Shown here piece by piece: positions 62,053-64,000 of a stretch of DNA of 64,000 bases. The DNA lies in the NCBI GenBank assembly GCA_038209195.1, contig JBBQXY010000009.1, positions 1 to 64,000 on the forward strand, read 5' to 3'. Within the stretch, counting starts at the first letter, position 1. Every line of letters begins with the position of its first letter. Under the pieces are notes generated by a model that saw nothing but the letters and a program-made list of their open reading frames with translations, was not told where the DNA came from and did no database searches. The stretch comes from JBBQXY01 sp038209195 (GTDB lineage Bacteria; Chloroflexota; Ktedonobacteria; Ktedonobacterales; Ktedonobacteraceae). Both the position numbers and the translations under genes were made by a program.

Positions 62053-64000
62053 ATGGCAACCCTTGAAGGCTCCGTTGAAAATATTGTCTTCCGTAACGAG
62101 GACAACCACTATACCGTTGCCCGCTTTCGCCCGAATGATAGCGGGCGACTTTTTCGTGACGACCTGATGACCATTGTTGGAGTCTTGCCCGGTATACAAG
62201 TTGGCGAACTTCTTGCCGTGGAGGGCGAGTGGGAGAAAGACCCCAAGTATGGTCGCCAACTGCACGTCAGCACTTTTACGCAACGTTTACCTGCCTCGCC
62301 CGAAGGCATTGCACGCTACCTCAGTTCTGGCCTGATCAAAGGCATTGGTCCCAAGAAAGCCAAGTTAATCGTGGACAATTTTGGCGAACAGACGCTTGCT
62401 ATCCTCGAACAACAGCCGGAGCGGCTCAGCGAGGTGAAGGGCATCAGTGCTAAAGATCGCACACAGATCATCCAGACCTGGTCTGAGCAGAGCGAAATCA
62501 AAGAATTGCATCTTTTTTTGCAATCGCACGATGTCTCCGTCAACGTTGCTACGCGCATCTACAAGCACTATGGCAAAGAATCGATCAAAGTCATTCGCGA
62601 GAACCCCTACCAATTGGCGGACGATGTGCAGGGCATAGGATTTCGTACCGCAGATGAAATAGCGGTCAAGTTGGGCTTACCCTCCGATAGTGTGCCGCGC
62701 CTCGCCACCGGCCTCAAATACGTGCTGGCCCAAGCCGCCAACGATGATGGTCACTGTTACCTGCTGGAAGGCGATTTACTCACTCGCGCTGCCACTATTC
62801 TGCACGCGCCCTATGATGCCTTGCCCGCGGCAATGGAGCAGTTGCGCACTGACCGCGACGTCTTTATTGATCCTCCTGCCCAACCTACACTGCTCGATCA
62901 CATCGCGCACGCTCAACCGACCAATGACGACGAGCCGCCAGTAGATTGGAGCGAGGTGGAAGAGCCAGAACCACAATCCCACGTCTATTTCGGCCCATTC
63001 TGGCACGCGGAAAACGGTTCTGCCCGACTTTTGCGCATCTTGCTCAACTCCCCCAGCGATTTACCGCAAGCCAGCCACCAACTCTGGGATACTGTGTTTA
63101 CACGCCTCAAACAAAATGGCAACATGCATCTCACCGAGAAGCAGCGCGAAGCTGTGCAGACCGCGTATGGCAAAAAGGTTAGTATTCTAACTGGTGGGCC
63201 AGGCACTGGAAAATCAACCTCGCTCCGTGCTCTGCTGATGGTGTTGCGCAAGCGCAAAATAGATGTTGCGCTGGCAGCCCCTACGGGTCGCGCTGCGAAA
63301 CGACTATCGGAAGCGACTGGCGTCCAGGGCACCGCTCTGCAAGCGAAGACACTGCACCGTTTGCTGGAATATGCTCCCCATGATAATAGCTATCAGCGCA
63401 ACGAGGAGAATCCGCTGCCCTGCCAGTTTGTGATCGTCGATGAATTCTCGATGGTCGATATTCTGCTTTTCTATCACCTGCTGAAGGCCTTGCCACGCAA
63501 CGCCCACCTGCTTTTGGTTGGTGATGCCGATCAACTGCCCTCCGTTGGCCCTGGCAACGTGTTGCGCGACCTTTTGAAAAGTGAGGCCATACCCACGGTA
63601 CTTTTAACGGAGTTATTTCGGCAGGCCCAGCAAAGCAAGATTATCGTGAATGCGCACCGCATCAATACGGGCCTTATGCCCCATCTCAAGTCCGAGGCCA
63701 CGAGCGATTTCTTTTTTATCTCCGAAGAAGACCCGGCGCGGACGCAGCAACTGGTGCTCGACCTTGTGCAGCGTCGCTTACCCGCACGGTACGGGCTCAA
63801 CCCGCGCACCGATATCCAGGTCCTTGCCCCCATGTATCGTGGCCCCGTGGGCGTCACTACCCTCAACGAAGAGCTACAAGCGCGACTCAACCCGCGCGCT
63901 TTCGCTGAAGTCGAGTGGGGTGGGCGCGTGATACGTGTGAACGATAAGGTAATGCAAGTTCGTAACAACTACGATAAGGGGGTTTTCAATGGGGACGTTG
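62053..64000 (+). CDS. recD2: RecD2-type helicase, mirror copy cut by the window end
   Basis: Residues 1-649 of the 763-aa protein are present, with HhH segments, Walker A GGPGTGKS (381-388), VDEFS (462-466) and GDADQLPSVGPG. The C-terminal motifs (HKSQG, YTAITRAK) would lie beyond the window. The cut is at the window edge, not necessarily at the end of the inverted repeat. Confidence 0.88.
   Translation, partial: MATLEGSVENIVFRNEDNHYTVARFRPNDSGRLFRDDLMTIVGVLPGIQVGELLAVEGEWEKDPKYGRQLHVSTFTQRLPASPEGIARYLSSGLIKGIGPKKAKLIVDNFGEQTLAILEQQPERLSEVKGISAKDRTQIIQTWSEQSEIKELHLFLQSHDVSVNVATRIYKHYGKESIKVIRENPYQLADDVQGIGFRTADEIAVKLGLPSDSVPRLATGLKYVLAQAANDDGHCYLLEGDLLTRAATILHAPYDALPAAMEQLRTDRDVFIDPPAQPTLLDHIAHAQPTNDDEPPVDWSEVEEPEPQSHVYFGPFWHAENGSARLLRILLNSPSDLPQASHQLWDTVFTRLKQNGNMHLTEKQREAVQTAYGKKVSILTGGPGTGKSTSLRALLMVLRKRKIDVALAAPTGRAAKRLSEATGVQGTALQAKTLHRLLEYAPHDNSYQRNEENPLPCQFVIVDEFSMVDILLFYHLLKALPRNAHLLLVGDADQLPSVGPGNVLRDLLKSEAIPTVLLTELFRQAQQSKIIVNAHRINTGLMPHLKSEATSDFFFISEEDPARTQQLVLDLVQRRLPARYGLNPRTDIQVLAPMYRGPVGVTTLNEELQARLNPRAFAEVEWGGRVIRVNDKVMQVRNNYDKGVFNGDV

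Larger units (their letters stand above)
35047..64000 (-). repeat. Right arm of the giant perfect inverted repeat
   Basis: This is the exact reverse complement of 6093-35046. The complete absence of divergence, including third codon positions and intergenic DNA, means the duplication is either very recent or artificial. The arm is cut by the window end inside recD2, so its outer junction is not visible. Treat genes listed in this arm as copies of the left-arm genes, not as separately evolved paralogs. Confidence 0.98.

Noticed and set aside
35081..64000. Reading the right-arm genes as a second set of paralogs or an operon duplication with its own biology
   Set aside because: They are base-for-base identical, including noncoding DNA and a shared nonsense codon, so they carry no independent evolutionary information.

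Overview
The window is dominated by one structure: a perfect giant inverted repeat. Its axis lies between bases 35046 and 35047. Base x on the left equals the complement of base 70093-x on the right, from 6093/64000 down to the axis, giving two arms of 28,954 bp with no spacer. Every gene, intergenic hairpin and promoter I compared in 6093-35046 recurs in mirror order and opposite orientation in 35047-64000, with identical translations. The right arm is cut by the window end, so the repeat may be longer. No bacterial chromosome is expected to keep a spacerless 58 kb palindrome, so the simplest reading is an assembly or amplification fold-back at a REP-like hairpin (35013-35080). A covalently closed replicon end (hairpin telomere) or a real palindromic duplication are the biological alternatives. 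The right-arm genes should not be counted as independent paralogs until that is settled.

The gene content suggests a large-genome heterotrophic bacterium, most likely Chloroflexota of the Ktedonobacteria type. The clues are a giant regulator with an N-terminal Cys-rich module plus BTAD, AAA-ATPase and TPR parts, several ECF sigma factors, many secreted or membrane Asp-box propellers, RecD2, strong AGGAGG ribosome sites and GTCATTCTGAGCG-type dispersed repeats. This is inference from gene style, not from a marker gene. No rRNA, tRNA or CRISPR array was seen.

Unique left part (1-6092): the start of a coiled-coil ORF, possibly of an insertion sequence, abuts a truncated permease-GGDEF-EAL fusion (99-2954). 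A four-helix membrane protein, a secreted seven-bladed PLL-type lectin and a VOC/glyoxalase protein follow. The recD2 gene (5749-8040) straddles the point where the mirrored part of the window begins.

Duplicated part, left-arm order: recD2; SAM methyltransferase; helical-repeat protein; the 1483-aa BTAD/ATPase/TPR regulator coupled to an O-methyltransferase; a coiled-coil membrane protein; a DAO-type FAD oxidoreductase divergent from a PHP phosphoesterase; an ECF sigma factor; a DUF35 Zn-ribbon protein divergent from a thiolase-fold protein lacking catalytic Cys; a C39-like peptidase with a membrane partner; a hypothetical protein with a cobalamin adenosyltransferase; a secreted Asp-box protein; an ECF sigma factor overlapping a membrane-anchored Asp-box propeller (probable sigma/anti-sigma signalling pair); an HNH protein; a hypothetical; a broken PAS sensor; a 1103-aa Asp-box propeller; and an alpha/beta hydrolase whose stop codon lies 34 bp before the axis.

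Themes are extracytoplasmic sensing (two ECF sigmas, propeller anti-sigma, GGDEF/EAL, PAS), beta-propeller surface or secreted proteins, and small-molecule metabolism.
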